Part shown: in pieces, positions 7,879 to 16,905 of the stretch
Layout of the letters: every line of letters starts with the position of its first letter
Position numbering within the stretch: position 1 is the stretch's first letter
Origin: Entomospira culicis
GTDB taxonomy: Bacteria > Spirochaetota > Spirochaetia > WRBN01
Length of the DNA stretch: 64,000 nucleotides
Direction: 5' to 3'
NCBI RefSeq assembly: GCF_028748145.1
Contig: NZ_CP118181.1
Location: 1-64,000, forward strand
The notes under the pieces: generated by a model
Databases searched by the model: none
What the model saw: the letters and a program-made list of their open reading frames with translations, nothing else
What the model was told of the DNA's origin: nothing
Translations under genes and position numbers: made by a program

Positions 7879-9090
7879 ATGAAAAGAGTACCGTTGATTG
7901 TAAAGTTACTCATTGCGATTGCACTGGGATTTTTCTTGGGTATCGCCATTCGGCAGATGGCCGATCAGGGGATGCTGTGGGCAATGATTCCAGGGCGCAT
8001 TTTGGTAACATTTAATGGCATTTTTGGTAATTTCTTAGGGTTCGTGGTGCCGTTGTTGATTGTGGCGTTTGTCTCGGTGGGGATTGCCGAACTGGGGCGT
8101 GGTGCTGGTAAGATGCTTGGCTTTGCCGTACTGCTTGCATATACGAGTACGGTACTTGCTGGTCTCTTTGCTTATGGTGTGGGCAGTACGGTGATTCCAA
8201 GGCTTTTGGACAATGGCTTTATGTCTTTAGAGATTACTAGGCAAGAGGGCGGTTTGGCACTGGAGAGGCTCTTTAGCATCGATATGCCAGCACTCTTCCC
8301 CATTACCAGCGCGTTGATTGCTGCGTTTATTTTGGGGATTGGGGTCTCTACACTGGGCGAGCGTGGTGCGTTGTACGAGGTGCTTAACTCCTTTCAAAAG
8401 ATTGTCGAGAAGATTATTGGCAGTATCATTATTCCGCTCTTACCTTTCCATATTGCGGGTATCTTTATGAGCATGGCGTTTGACGGCGAGGCGTTGCAAG
8501 TGTTGGGGGTGATGGCGCTTATTTTCGTGCTTATTATTGCGATGCACTGGATTATGTTGATTGTTCATTATACGCTGGCTGGTACGATGCGTGGGAAGAA
8601 TCCCTTTGTCATGCTAAAAACGATGCTTCCTGCTTACTTTGCGGCAATTGGTACGCAATCTAGCGTGGCAACGATGCCAGTAACGCGCCAGTGCACGATT
8701 AAGAACGGCGCAGATGAGAATATTGTCAACTTTACGGTTCCGCTCTTTACGACGATTCATATGCCTGGTAGCATCATTACGATTACCACCAGTGCCTTGG
8801 CGGTCTCGTTGTTGATGGGGCATTCTATCGAGACTGCGACAATGATCTCGTTTATCTTTAGCGCCTCCATCATGATGGTAGCAGCACCCGGTGTTCCTGG
8901 GGGATCGATTATGGCCGCTTCTGGAGTATTGCAGAGTATTTTAGGTTTTGATGCCACGCTTTTAAGCCTGATGATTGCTATCTATCTGGCGCAGGACTCC
9001 TTTGGTACGGCTGCCAATGTTACGGGTGATGGTGCGCTGACCTTTTTTGTGGAGAAATTTGCTAAGAAAGAGGGCATAACAGGGCAATAA
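7879..9090 (+). CDS. dicarboxylate/amino acid:cation symporter (DAACS family)
   Basis: A 403-residue inner-membrane secondary transporter. The N-terminus LIVKLLIAIALGFFLGI and the loop G-FGNFLGFVVPLLIVAFVSVGIAELG match the DAACS/GltP fold. SSVATMP (about residues 260-266) resembles the HP1 serine-rich hairpin, and the PLFTTIHMPGSIIT segment corresponds to the TM7 NMDGT-type region. AAPGVPGGSI matches HP2. Family members move glutamate, aspartate, serine/threonine or C4-dicarboxylates with Na+ or H+. NMDGT is altered here (HMPGS), so substrate and coupling ion are left open. It has its own promoter (7716-7744) and a GGGGTAGAGG ribosome site. Confidence 0.9.
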   Translation: MKRVPLIVKLLIAIALGFFLGIAIRQMADQGMLWAMIPGRILVTFNGIFGNFLGFVVPLLIVAFVSVGIAELGRGAGKMLGFAVLLAYTSTVLAGLFAYGVGSTVIPRLLDNGFMSLEITRQEGGLALERLFSIDMPALFPITSALIAAFILGIGVSTLGERGALYEVLNSFQKIVEKIIGSIIIPLLPFHIAGIFMSMAFDGEALQVLGVMALIFVLIIAMHWIMLIVHYTLAGTMRGKNPFVMLKTMLPAYFAAIGTQSSVATMPVTRQCTIKNGADENIVNFTVPLFTTIHMPGSIITITTSALAVSLLMGHSIETATMISFIFSASIMMVAAPGVPGGSIMAASGVLQSILGFDATLLSLMIAIYLAQDSFGTAANVTGDGALTFFVEKFAKKEGITGQ

Positions 9091-9125
9091 ATCGTGAATT
9101 TTAGTAAAATCCCCTAGCTATCGTC

Positions 9126-9155
9126 TTGACAGAGTATTTTAATATGTTTTATCCT
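9126..9155 (+). promoter_or_regulatory. probable promoter upstream of the outer-membrane barrel gene
   Basis: TTGACA (9126-9131) and TATCCT (9150-9155) with an 18 bp spacer, about 56 bases before ATG 9212. Confidence 0.55.
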
Positions 9156-9211
9156 GATAGCAGGCACGTTGGGGCTTGGATGAACGTAAGGCAAGGAAAG
9201 AAGGATAATGT

Positions 9212-9904
9212 ATGAAGAAGATAGCGACAATCTTAATGCTGATAGTGCTGGGCGGAGCTGGAAGCTTTGCTCAGAGTGGAACAAGTGCGTTTTCCTCAAA
9301 TGATGATGCGCACTGGGCGTTGGGTATTAAGGGAGGCGTGGGATTTAATTGGGCGTCTGGGCCATTGGGGCAACCTTCCAATGGTCTATTGATGAAGGGT
9401 CATGCGGGCGTATTTGCTGAGTATGCTTTTATGAAGTATCTGGCAATTCAGAGCGACTTTATGATTGGCTTGCGGCATGGATTTCGTCGAGAGAACTACC
9501 AGTTAAGTTGGACAACAATGGATTTTGATATCCTTATTAAGGGGCGCTTGCCTGTGGGTTCTTACGTTATCTTTACGGCGGGGGTTGGTCTGGCATTAAG
9601 CACGGGCGTAGGACCTCTCACCGAGACGATCAGCGGGGAGACCCAGAAGGTCAATTTTGCCGATTATTTTTTGAATGCGGTGGGCATGGGGGTTGTCGTA
9701 GAGCTGGGTGTGGAGTATAATCTGCCTAAAAATGCCGGCTATGTGGGTACAAGTTTGCGCATGGATTGGAAGCTCAATCCGCACTATAAACCGCTTAATT
9801 ATGTAGATACGGAGCGCCCTAAGGGGTCGGTGCATACGCCTATTGGTATTATGCTCTTTTACGGATACCGTTGGGCACAGCCACGTTTGTCGATTTTTGG
9901 TTAA
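9212..9904 (+). CDS. outer-membrane beta-barrel protein, unknown family
   Basis: A 230-residue protein with a signal peptide (MKKIATILMLIVLGGAGSFAQ, cleavage probably after AQ at about residue 21). The rest reads as amphipathic beta-strands with alternating hydrophobic residues and Gly turns (GIKGGVGFNWASG, IFTAGVGLALSTG), ending in an aromatic-rich strand. This is the pattern of small 8-strand OmpA/OmpX-like barrels. ATG 9212 has an AAGGA-type ribosome site and a promoter at 9126-9155. It stands alone between the symporter and a peptidase. Placement in the outer membrane is inferred from pattern only; no specific family is recognised. Confidence 0.7.
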   Translation: MKKIATILMLIVLGGAGSFAQSGTSAFSSNDDAHWALGIKGGVGFNWASGPLGQPSNGLLMKGHAGVFAEYAFMKYLAIQSDFMIGLRHGFRRENYQLSWTTMDFDILIKGRLPVGSYVIFTAGVGLALSTGVGPLTETISGETQKVNFADYFLNAVGMGVVVELGVEYNLPKNAGYVGTSLRMDWKLNPHYKPLNYVDTERPKGSVHTPIGIMLFYGYRWAQPRLSIFG

Positions 9905-9986
9905 TCTATTAGAGAATTTAAAGAAAATCCATACGCCCTAGCAACGATACCCAGTAGGTCGTGGAGAGAGTAGGGCAAACGTATTC

Positions 9987-10901
9987 ATGAAGAGTGATCT
10001 ACCTGCAGAGTTGATGAAGGATATGCGCGAATTTAGCCAGAGCGAAGATCGATTTGAGTATCTGCGTCGTTGGCTGATGCGCTGTGGTATCCGAGGCAAG
10101 AAGATTGAGCTCTTGGGTAGGCGTCATCTCTTGGTGCGCTTTGAGGGGGCGTATGATCCACGTCGGGTTACGAAGATTTTTGTGGCGCACTACGACAAAG
10201 TTCCGCATAGTCCGGGGGGAAACGATAATGGGGCGGCGGTTTTTCAACTATTAGCGCATGCTGGTAGGCTAGCGCACGAGCGTGATCATGGGCAGGTGCA
10301 GATCCTCTTTACCGATGGGGAGGAGATTCTTAATGGTCCGATTAGTTCGCAAGGAGCGTTTCAGCTGGCGCGCTTTTTTAAGAGTCGTGGGCTGGAGCAT
10401 ACGCAGTTCTATGTCTTTGATATGTGTGGGATTGGGGATACGATTGCTATTGGGGGGGCGGGGTCGCTGTTGTTGGATCAGAGTTTGAAGCAACGGCTGA
10501 TTGGTAAGGATTTTTACGATGAAGCGTATCAGGCGATAAACAATGGCGCGAGCATTTTACGGGCGTTTCAAGGGCGACCTGCCGATTGGATTTATGCGCT
10601 CTTTTCGGATGATTTGGGTTTTTTGCTCAATGGCTACCCAGCGGTCTATTTTTCGGTTTTGCCCGCCTGTGAGGCAGCCTTAGCGCATAGCAATTGGCAT
10701 GAGGTGGTCAAAAATGAGCGTGCCATGCAGGCACTGGAGAAGGGTTATCTAAGTGAGGAGTTTCGTAAGTTGATCTATCCACTTCTCCCGGCTAGTTGGC
10801 GCACATGGCATACGCCGGAGGATAGCGTAGAGGCCTTGGAGCGACGGGCGTTTTTGGTGATGGAGGAATTTCTACACTTTTTGACGTACTCGTTGGTGTG
10901 A
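9987..10901 (+). CDS. M28-family zinc peptidase
   Basis: A 304-residue protein without a signal peptide. Metal and catalytic motifs of M28 di-zinc aminopeptidases are visible: AHYD (His68, Asp70), the bridging Asp in GGNDNGAA (Asp80), the catalytic pair in FTDGEE (Glu112, Glu113), and the late WHTPEDSVE (His about 273). Family members remove N-terminal residues from peptides; glutaminyl cyclases share the fold. A cytosolic role in peptide breakdown is likely, perhaps with the Opp-like importer upstream, but that link is only suggested by proximity. The ribosome site is weak (GAGAGAGTAGGG at some distance). It converges with the cytidine deaminase gene. Confidence 0.85.
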   Translation: MKSDLPAELMKDMREFSQSEDRFEYLRRWLMRCGIRGKKIELLGRRHLLVRFEGAYDPRRVTKIFVAHYDKVPHSPGGNDNGAAVFQLLAHAGRLAHERDHGQVQILFTDGEEILNGPISSQGAFQLARFFKSRGLEHTQFYVFDMCGIGDTIAIGGAGSLLLDQSLKQRLIGKDFYDEAYQAINNGASILRAFQGRPADWIYALFSDDLGFLLNGYPAVYFSVLPACEAALAHSNWHEVVKNERAMQALEKGYLSEEFRKLIYPLLPASWRTWHTPEDSVEALERRAFLVMEEFLHFLTYSLV

Positions 10902-10936
10902 GGTGAGGGGCAAGAGAAATTCCTTTATTTTTTATC

Positions 10937-11365
10937 CTATTTACTGGTGTGAGATTTGGCATCGCCTAGGGATTGAAAGCTCATGGGGAAGAGCGCACCG
11001 AGGGTAGTTTCGGTAACCTCTTTGTTCTGGCTGATGAGCAGGATGGGGAAGCTTTCGGGGACAAATTCGGCAAGCACCTGTCGACAAGCGCCACAGGGTT
11101 GCAAAGGCGTTTTTGCTTGAGGCGAGAAGATCGCAATCGCCTTAAATTCGGTAATGCCTTGACTAAGGGCGCTAAAGATCGCCGAACGTTCGGCGCAGTT
11201 ACTCAATCCAAACGAGATATTCTCGATATTTGCCCCTGTAATGATCGTTTCGTCGTTGGTAAGCAGGGCAGCGCCCACCGCAAAGTGCGAGTAGGGACTA
11301 TACGATTTATCGCTTGCCTGGACGGCATGGTGAATAAGTTCTTCTTTAGTTTTTAGATTTAACAA
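10937..11365 (-). CDS. cdd: cytidine deaminase
   Basis: A 142-residue homotetrameric-type cytidine deaminase converting (deoxy)cytidine to (deoxy)uridine in pyrimidine salvage. The zinc site is complete: NCAER (Cys57, catalytic Glu59) and PCGACRQ (Cys91, Cys94). The N-terminus SYSPYSHFAVGAALL with GANIEN is the substrate-binding signature. Length is typical (about 130-140). The start is preceded by AGGAGC on the minus strand. It is a single gene, divergent from the beta-propeller gene at 11436 and convergent with the M28 peptidase. Confidence 0.97.
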   Translation of the reverse strand: MLNLKTKEELIHHAVQASDKSYSPYSHFAVGAALLTNDETIITGANIENISFGLSNCAERSAIFSALSQGITEFKAIAIFSPQAKTPLQPCGACRQVLAEFVPESFPILLISQNKEVTETTLGALFPMSFQSLGDAKSHTSK

Positions 11366-11383
11366 TTTTTGCTCCTAAATAGA

Positions 11384-11413
11384 TTGACTTAAAGCTTGAA
11401 TTAAGGTTATGAT
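11384..11413 (+). promoter_or_regulatory. promoter of the beta-propeller/LytM-like pair
   Basis: TTGACT (11384-11389) and TATGAT (11408-11413), 18 bp apart, 22 bases before ATG 11436. Confidence 0.6.
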
Positions 11414-11435
11414 AGATTAAGGATATCAAGAAACG

Positions 11436-12500
11436 ATGAAACGAACCATAGACGGACTCATATTATTGCTCTTTGTTATACATTTCCTCTTTCTGCCTAT
11501 TCGCCTAGGTAAAGAGCGATACTTTGTTGCCGTGCAAGCAATCGCCCTGCCTAGCGCGCAGGTAAGTGATACCTTTGATGAGGAGAGACTCTCCTCCTTT
11601 GCATTATCGGGTTATTTAGGCTATATAGATAGTGAATTTGCTTTGCGATCGAAATTTTTAGTCGAAGATCGGCTTGCACACAGTGCAGACGGTTACGTTC
11701 TCTACTCCCAATCGAATACGGATAATCGCTATTACCGCCCCGACGGCACGCTTATTGCTTCGATTGCACAGGCAGGCGTCCCGCTCTTTTTTGGCGAGGA
11801 TCTCTATTTTGTTAATAACATTACCGGCGAAGTTTCGCGCTATGATGCTCATGGTGCGCTTCTGTGGCATTATGAAGTGGGCGCGTTTATTAGCTCCTTT
11901 GATGCCAATGAGAATCTAATTGCCATTGGTGATATTGTCGGGAATATCACGCTTTTGGATAGAGATGGCCAACGTATCGATCAACATCAGATTGTGGGTA
12001 GCGAGTATTTAGGCATCTATGGTGTAAAAATTAGTCCTAGCGGGCAATATATTGCGACGATTGCCGGAATTAACCAGCAACGCTTCATCCTCTTTCGCAA
12101 AGGAATCAATGGCTATACGCGTATTGTGCACCGCCCCACCGACGAAATACGGCGCGGTGTGCCACTTTTTTTCGATAAAGCAGAAAAATTTGTCTATTAT
12201 GAAGGAGAAAATAAACTTTTTATCTTTCAAATATCCGATAGTAAAAGAGTAGAGCAATTAAAAGAATTTGTTTTAGCCGGAAGTTTAGAGCTCTTTGTTC
12301 CTGATATTGTGGCGAATATGTTTGGTGTGGTGAGTATGGTGGGGCAAGAGAAGCGACTACAGCTCTACTCCGCAGATGGCGAGTATCTCTTTGCGGATAT
12401 CCCTTTTGAGAGTGAAGATCGGACAGTTTTGCTTGCGCAAGGCGATAAATTTTTCATGGGTATTGATGGAGTGATGATGGAAGTGACGTGGCAAAAATGA
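11436..12500 (+). CDS. membrane-anchored beta-propeller-like protein
   Basis: A 354-residue protein with one N-terminal hydrophobic segment (about 7-24) that could be an uncleaved anchor. The remainder looks like WD40/PQQ-type propeller blades: short beta-strands with recurring patterns such as YFVNNITGEVSRYDAHGALLWHYEVG, LIAIGDIVGNITLLDRDGQ and SPSGQYIATIAGINQ. Its stop overlaps the ATG of the next gene (ATGA), so the two are coupled. It probably sits outside the inner membrane and binds a partner; no catalytic residues are recognised. Similar propeller plus LytM-like pairs occur in spirochaetes as far as I know, but I cannot name the family. Confidence 0.65.
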   Translation: MKRTIDGLILLLFVIHFLFLPIRLGKERYFVAVQAIALPSAQVSDTFDEERLSSFALSGYLGYIDSEFALRSKFLVEDRLAHSADGYVLYSQSNTDNRYYRPDGTLIASIAQAGVPLFFGEDLYFVNNITGEVSRYDAHGALLWHYEVGAFISSFDANENLIAIGDIVGNITLLDRDGQRIDQHQIVGSEYLGIYGVKISPSGQYIATIAGINQQRFILFRKGINGYTRIVHRPTDEIRRGVPLFFDKAEKFVYYEGENKLFIFQISDSKRVEQLKEFVLAGSLELFVPDIVANMFGVVSMVGQEKRLQLYSADGEYLFADIPFESEDRTVLLAQGDKFFMGIDGVMMEVTWQK

Positions 12501-13354
12501 GAAGTCTTTTAATTTTACTGCTAGTTATCGCGAGTATACCTTCGCTCTTTGCATACACTTGGCCTACCGAGGATGCGCAAGTGTTGGAAAATTTTGGGCA
12601 GAGAGTCGCTTCTGGGAGCATGGTTGCGCGTGGATTACGTTTACGTACGCAAGAAGATATGCTACAACCTATTGAGACGGGGGAGATCTTGTTTAGTCAA
12701 GATGCGCAGAGCCTGATTCCTTCGCGCAGCAGTGGCACGGTGCTTGTTGCCCATGAGGAAGAGCTCTACTCGGTGTATACCTCCATTGATTACACGCAGA
12801 GTCTGCCTGCTAGCATCAAGAGTGCGCAGGTGATGCGTCTTTTTGGGGAAGATGTGTTGGCGTTGTCGACAAATGTTTATGAACTGTATCTCTTCGATAG
12901 TCGGGTGCGTCGCTATGTAAACCCTGGATTGTTTTTGTCGCTTGGTCGTATGAGTGGTCGTGTGATAGTGGATCAGCTGGTGATGGTGAATGCTCTTGGA
13001 GAGCGCTATCCCGTATATAATGGGGCGGTTTTGCCTAGCATGGAGGGCACATTATACGCATCTATCTACACGCTTAATGACGTGGGTAGTCGGCTGGCAG
13101 TGCGCGAAGTCTCGCTACAGGTGCTGGGTAATAGCGTGGGTACTCTTGATTTTAGCAGTATGCGAGAGGAGGGAGGCTTGGCGTATTTGTCCGAAGGAAA
13201 GCCGGTAATGATTAAGAAATTATATAATGAAGAGGGATTATTGAATGTGGCTAGTACGCAATTATTGGAGGGACAGTTAAACATGGTACTGAGAGTAACA
13301 ACTGTGGATGGACAGGTACAAGAAAATACTATGCGTATTCGTGTGGTAAATTAA
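12497..13354 (+). CDS. exported protein with degenerate LytM/M23-like N-terminal domain
   Basis: A 285-residue protein with a clear signal peptide (MRSLLILLLVIASIPSLFA). Mature residues begin TWPTEDAQVLENFGQR, followed by an RGLRL block, a PIETGEILF block and SSGTVLVAH, which follow the order of an M23 (LytM) domain: WP, NFG, GL.I, V.A...G.V, vvi.H. The HxxxD and HxH zinc ligands are not present, so enzymatic activity is unlikely; EnvC/NlpD-like regulators of peptidoglycan amidases show the same loss. The C-terminal half is beta-rich and unassigned. ATG 12497 overlaps the stop of the propeller gene; an earlier in-frame GTG at 12488 is possible. Confidence 0.6.
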   Translation: MRSLLILLLVIASIPSLFAYTWPTEDAQVLENFGQRVASGSMVARGLRLRTQEDMLQPIETGEILFSQDAQSLIPSRSSGTVLVAHEEELYSVYTSIDYTQSLPASIKSAQVMRLFGEDVLALSTNVYELYLFDSRVRRYVNPGLFLSLGRMSGRVIVDQLVMVNALGERYPVYNGAVLPSMEGTLYASIYTLNDVGSRLAVREVSLQVLGNSVGTLDFSSMREEGGLAYLSEGKPVMIKKLYNEEGLLNVASTQLLEGQLNMVLRVTTVDGQVQENTMRIRVVN

Positions 13355-13386
13355 AATGAGAAAAGAGAGAGAGAGGAGAGTGGTTG

Positions 13387-15471
13387 ATGAATAATCGAAT
13401 CGCATTTAGGGTTGCGATATTGAGCGCAGCCTTCGCTGGGTTTTACAACTTTATCATTCGAATTTTGCGCTTATTAAGTTTTTCTTTTTATGGTGCTAAT
13501 TTGAGTGCGGATACTTGGTTGAACTACTTATTGACGGAAGGGTTGCTTCGTTTTGGCTTGGCGATGGTAGGTGGTATGTTTGTTTTGTATCTGTATTTAC
13601 GCATCCGTGTGGTGAAGGAGTGGGAGCTTCTAGAGAGTATGCCACAGGATACCGAAGAAGATATACGCTCTATCGCCAGACAGAAGAGCTTGATTAGAAG
13701 AAACATAGGTATTTTTCGTTGGTTTGTGGTTGTTGGTGCGGTGATTGCGGTGCACGACTTTGTTCTTAAGGCATTTGGTTCTAGCTTGGTAGAGATTTGG
13801 GGCAATGCATTGTGGGCAGTTTCTGCGGTATTGATGATTACGGTCTCGGTCAGTGCCTTAACCGATCGCTTTTTTGTGCCGGTCTATCTTGCGCTTGAGC
13901 AATCCACGATGGGCGATCATCAACCACAGAGTATTCGTAAAAAGACGCTTGGTTATGCCATTGTGATTGTGGTGAACTTGATGCTCTCTGCGAATTTTGT
14001 TAAGACGATGCCGACGATGATTCAGGCGAAATCGGCGGAGATTTTTAGTCGTGCAGCTGATGTTAATGACGGGTCTATTGTTTTTAATGAGGATGGAAGC
14101 CATCTGGTAGATAGTGGCTACTTGAAATACTTACAAGATTTGGCAGATCGTAATAAGTATCGTGTAAACGTTACCTTGGGTAATGTGCACTACTTGGGCA
14201 CGCAGAGTTTTGAGGATATGCTCCTTAAAGAGTTGACACTTTTTATTACGTTAATTGGCTTTTTGACGATTATGGCGGGCTTTATTTTCGATACGATTAT
14301 GGGAAGCATTAAGCGTCAGATTGATAACCTCTCTTACACGGTGCGTTCGATTATCCGTGGTGAGTCTTCTTTGCGTTCTCGTATTTATATTGCCGAATTT
14401 AACGACGTAGGCTACATGACTGGTTATGTCAACTTGCTTATTGGTTATGTAGAGGAGTTGGCACTTGGGCTTAAAGATACTGCAGAGAAGGTCTTGCTGG
14501 CTTCTAATGAGATTACTACCGCAGGTAAGACCTCGGCGACCACGATGCTTGACTTACGTAAGCAAAGTGATCTGGTGAATACGAGTATTTCGGAGCAAAA
14601 TAGTTCCATGGAGACGGTTAATTATCAGCTTCAAACACTTACGAACTCGATTGCTGCGATTATTGACGGGGTAGATGGGCAGAATGCCTTTATCGCGGAG
14701 ACGACCACTTCGGTGGAGAAGTTTGCACAGAGTGTAAACGAGGTACGTAACATGACCGAAGAGGCCAAGAAGGTCGCGCAAGATTTGGTTAGTGTTACCA
14801 ATCAGGGTACCGAGGCGATGCAGGCTGCGATGCGCGCAATGCAAGCAATTGAAGAGGCAAATGATAAGGTTATCGAGGGTGTGAGTTTGATCTCTCGTGT
14901 GGCTAGCCAGACGAATCTTCTTGCGATGAATGCTTCGATTGAGGCAGCCCATGCTGGTGAGTATGGCCGTGGATTTGCCGTGGTTGCTAATGAGGTGCGT
15001 AGCCTTTCGGAGAATGCTACGGTTCAATCTAAGGTTATCCGTGGTTATGTTCAGAGTATGAGTGAGACGGTTAGCAACGGATTAGAGACGGCGGTGCACG
15101 TTCAAGACTCTTTGGAGGTTATTTCTAAGGGTATTGAGAAGTCTAATAGTATCACCCTTGATATTGCGCAGGCGATGATTAATCAGGCGCAAGACTCTTC
15201 CAATATTGTTGGTGCGCTCTCTTCTTTGAGCGAAACTTCTGAATCGATTAAGTCTCAAACACGTCAGCAACAAGAGGCCGACCTCACGTTGCGTAATTCC
15301 GTGCGCGTCTTGAGCCAGCTCTCTAACCAGATTAGTGGTTATGTAGATGTTCAGCTTAAGGGCGTTACCGAGGCGGATGTCGACACCAAGCACATCAATG
15401 CGGTTGCCGAGGAGACGCTCCTTTTGGTAGAGAAGCTTAAAGAGATGGTCTTAAAATTCAACATTAGCTAG
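13387..15471 (+). CDS. methyl-accepting chemotaxis protein, six-TM type
   Basis: A 694-residue chemoreceptor. The signalling tip is unmistakable: [20 protein letters not shown] followed by [17 protein letters not shown] (about residues 501-540), with flanking coiled-coil arms ending at about residue 685. Unlike a standard two-TM receptor, the N-terminal part has five hydrophobic helices (about 8-30, 55-73, 108-128, 140-160, 190-210), then a short extracytoplasmic segment and a sixth helix (about 280-303) leading into the HAMP-like region. It signals to CheA/CheW and so to the periplasmic flagella. The start is ATG 13387 with GAGGAGAG upstream; TTG 13384 is an alternative. An intrinsic terminator follows. 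Confidence 0.95.
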   Translation: MNNRIAFRVAILSAAFAGFYNFIIRILRLLSFSFYGANLSADTWLNYLLTEGLLRFGLAMVGGMFVLYLYLRIRVVKEWELLESMPQDTEEDIRSIARQKSLIRRNIGIFRWFVVVGAVIAVHDFVLKAFGSSLVEIWGNALWAVSAVLMITVSVSALTDRFFVPVYLALEQSTMGDHQPQSIRKKTLGYAIVIVVNLMLSANFVKTMPTMIQAKSAEIFSRAADVNDGSIVFNEDGSHLVDSGYLKYLQDLADRNKYRVNVTLGNVHYLGTQSFEDMLLKELTLFITLIGFLTIMAGFIFDTIMGSIKRQIDNLSYTVRSIIRGESSLRSRIYIAEFNDVGYMTGYVNLLIGYVEELALGLKDTAEKVLLASNEITTAGKTSATTMLDLRKQSDLVNTSISEQNSSMETVNYQLQTLTNSIAAIIDGVDGQNAFIAETTTSVEKFAQSVNEVRNMTEEAKKVAQDLVSVTNQGTEAMQAAMRAMQAIEEANDKVIEGVSLISRVASQTNLLAMNASIEAAHAGEYGRGFAVVANEVRSLSENATVQSKVIRGYVQSMSETVSNGLETAVHVQDSLEVISKGIEKSNSITLDIAQAMINQAQDSSNIVGALSSLSETSESIKSQTRQQQEADLTLRNSVRVLSQLSNQISGYVDVQLKGVTEADVDTKHINAVAEETLLLVEKLKEMVLKFNIS

Positions 15472-15508
15472 GGCTCTAGTGTGAAGTTAAGATAATAAGA
15501 TATAAGGG

Positions 15509-15540
15509 AAGAGCATGGTAACATGCTCTTCTTCTTTTTT
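15509..15540 (+). terminator. intrinsic terminator after the chemoreceptor gene
   Basis: AAGAGCATG (15509-15517) and CATGCTCTT (15522-15530) form a perfect 9-bp stem with loop GTAA, followed by CTTCTTTTTT. Confidence 0.9.
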
Positions 15541-15561
15541 GGAGAGGGGATATTTTATCTT

Positions 15562-16170
15562 TTACAAAGCGTGTAATTTTTCGCGATTCTCTTGAAGTTT
15601 GGCTAAGTGGCGATCGAGGATTTTGGCAAAGTCTAATTTGTTTTCCCGAATTAAGGTACGCTCGTTGTGCCAGTTGCTTATTTCGGGGATATAAATCCAG
15701 CGAAAGTCGGGATTATCCATCTGCTCGATCCAAATAAGGGCTTCGTCCCAAAAGTAGCGCGCGCGTTGGTAGTAGTTCTCGGCGATATCGAGATTTTTGA
15801 GGCTCTGCTCTTTCCAGGGGGCGCTATAAAAGGGCACGTTTCTTCGATCGTACTTATCGGCAAGCGCCATGTAGGTACGTACCATCTGTAAGTTGAGGTG
15901 CATCTTAAAGAGATAGCGATAAAGTTGCCACTGATCGGCGCTCTCTATCTTGGCAAGGGCGTAGAGCGGGTGGCTAAATTCGGCATTTAAGGCGTGCTCT
16001 AGGTAGACGAGGTTTTCAAATTCGTCACTAGGAGAGCGCAAAAGATGCTGATGGTAGAGGCGATACCACTGTTCAGTATAGACAATCCGCGTGTTAATAG
16101 TCGCATTAACCGAGGGCGTTAGGGTGAAAAGTCCCCAAAAAAGGACAATAATAGCTCTGTAGTCTCTCAT
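15562..16170 (-). CDS. exported helical protein of unknown function
   Basis: A 202-residue protein with a signal peptide (MRDYRAIIVLFWGLFTLTPSVNA, cleavage about residue 23). The mature part is alpha-helical and rich in Tyr, Trp and Leu, with an RIVYTEQWYRLYHQHLL segment and an ENYYQRARYFWDEALIWI segment that looks like a TPR-type helix pair. I believe similar proteins occur in treponemes, but do not recognise a named family. The ATG lies eight bases past a TATTAT-like -10 on the minus strand, so its mRNA may have a very short leader. It is divergent from the PUR-domain gene. Confidence 0.65.
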   Translation of the reverse strand: MRDYRAIIVLFWGLFTLTPSVNATINTRIVYTEQWYRLYHQHLLRSPSDEFENLVYLEHALNAEFSHPLYALAKIESADQWQLYRYLFKMHLNLQMVRTYMALADKYDRRNVPFYSAPWKEQSLKNLDIAENYYQRARYFWDEALIWIEQMDNPDFRWIYIPEISNWHNERTLIRENKLDFAKILDRHLAKLQENREKLHAL

Positions 16171-16217
16171 CTTACTCTATAATATCGGCCAAAATTGCAA
16201 GATTTTAAAGGTAAGAC

Positions 16218-16246
16218 TTGAATAAGATGCCATTTTAGAGCATAAT
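16218..16246 (+). promoter_or_regulatory. promoter placing transcription start at the ATG (PUR gene)
   Basis: TTGAAT (16218-16223), a 17 bp spacer and CATAAT (16241-16246) end seven bases before ATG 16254. Transcription should start at or next to the ATG. Confidence 0.6.
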
Positions 16247-16253
16247 AGAGAGC

Positions 16254-16865
16254 ATGGGTGAACGAGGTGAGATTGATTCGAGTGTGATTTACACACAACA
16301 TGGGCAGAAGACATACTTTATCAATGTCAAAGAGAACCGCTTTCGCGATCTATTTTTGGTGATCGCCGAGAGTGTGAAGAATGAGAGTGAGGGTTTTGAT
16401 CGCTTTGCACTGAATGTTTTTGAAGAAGATCTCAACTTTTTCGAGACACACTTGCTCAAAGCGCAGACGCTCTTAGAGCAACTTGAGAAGCAGAGCTTTG
16501 CCAGTAAAGAGCTTCCCGATAGTTGGGCAATCAAGAGTAGCAGTGGTTCTGGTGAGCGCTACTTTAAATTCTCCTTGCATCGACGCGCGCGTATGTTACA
16601 GGTGGTCATCGCCGAGCGTAAATTCAAGCAAACCAGCGAAGCCTTTGCCCGCACGGTACGCATCGACGCTGAGAGCCTAGCCATGTTCATTCGTCAGTAC
16701 CAACGCATGAAAAAACGCCTCTTTGAACGCAAAGAGATCCGCGACAATGAGCCCTTGCGCGATCCCAAACTCATCGAAAAATATCGTAAAAAGAGTGAGG
16801 ACGCTCCAAAAGTTGTGCGAAAAGTGGTTGTTAAACGTCGTCAATCTGCCGATAATCAAGGATAA
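16254..16865 (+). CDS. PUR-domain nucleic-acid-binding protein (DUF3276/BpuR-like)
   Basis: A 203-residue protein whose N-terminus MGERGEI and YFINVKENRF are hallmarks of the bacterial PUR-alpha-like family; the Borrelia member (BpuR) is a small DNA/RNA-binding regulator. Residues about 1-77 form one beta-beta-beta-beta-alpha PUR repeat. Residues about 100-160 (ERYFKFSLHRRARMLQVVIAERK then TVRIDAESLAMFIRQYQ) look like a second, more divergent repeat, after which a basic tail ends in VVVKRRQ. Known bacterial PUR proteins are usually single-repeat and dimerise, so this copy may fold as an internal dimer. The gene appears leaderless (see the promoter at 16218). It heads a + strand run ending in lgt. 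Confidence 0.85.
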   Translation: MGERGEIDSSVIYTQHGQKTYFINVKENRFRDLFLVIAESVKNESEGFDRFALNVFEEDLNFFETHLLKAQTLLEQLEKQSFASKELPDSWAIKSSSGSGERYFKFSLHRRARMLQVVIAERKFKQTSEAFARTVRIDAESLAMFIRQYQRMKKRLFERKEIRDNEPLRDPKLIEKYRKKSEDAPKVVRKVVVKRRQSADNQG

Positions 16866-16905
16866 ATGAGAAGAAAGAAAACTCCTAGGTACGAGGTAAG
16901 ACGAT

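Noticed and set aside
10973-11356. 127-residue + strand frame over cytidine deaminase
   Set aside because: It lies wholly within cdd, whose zinc motifs are complete; composition is shadow-like.
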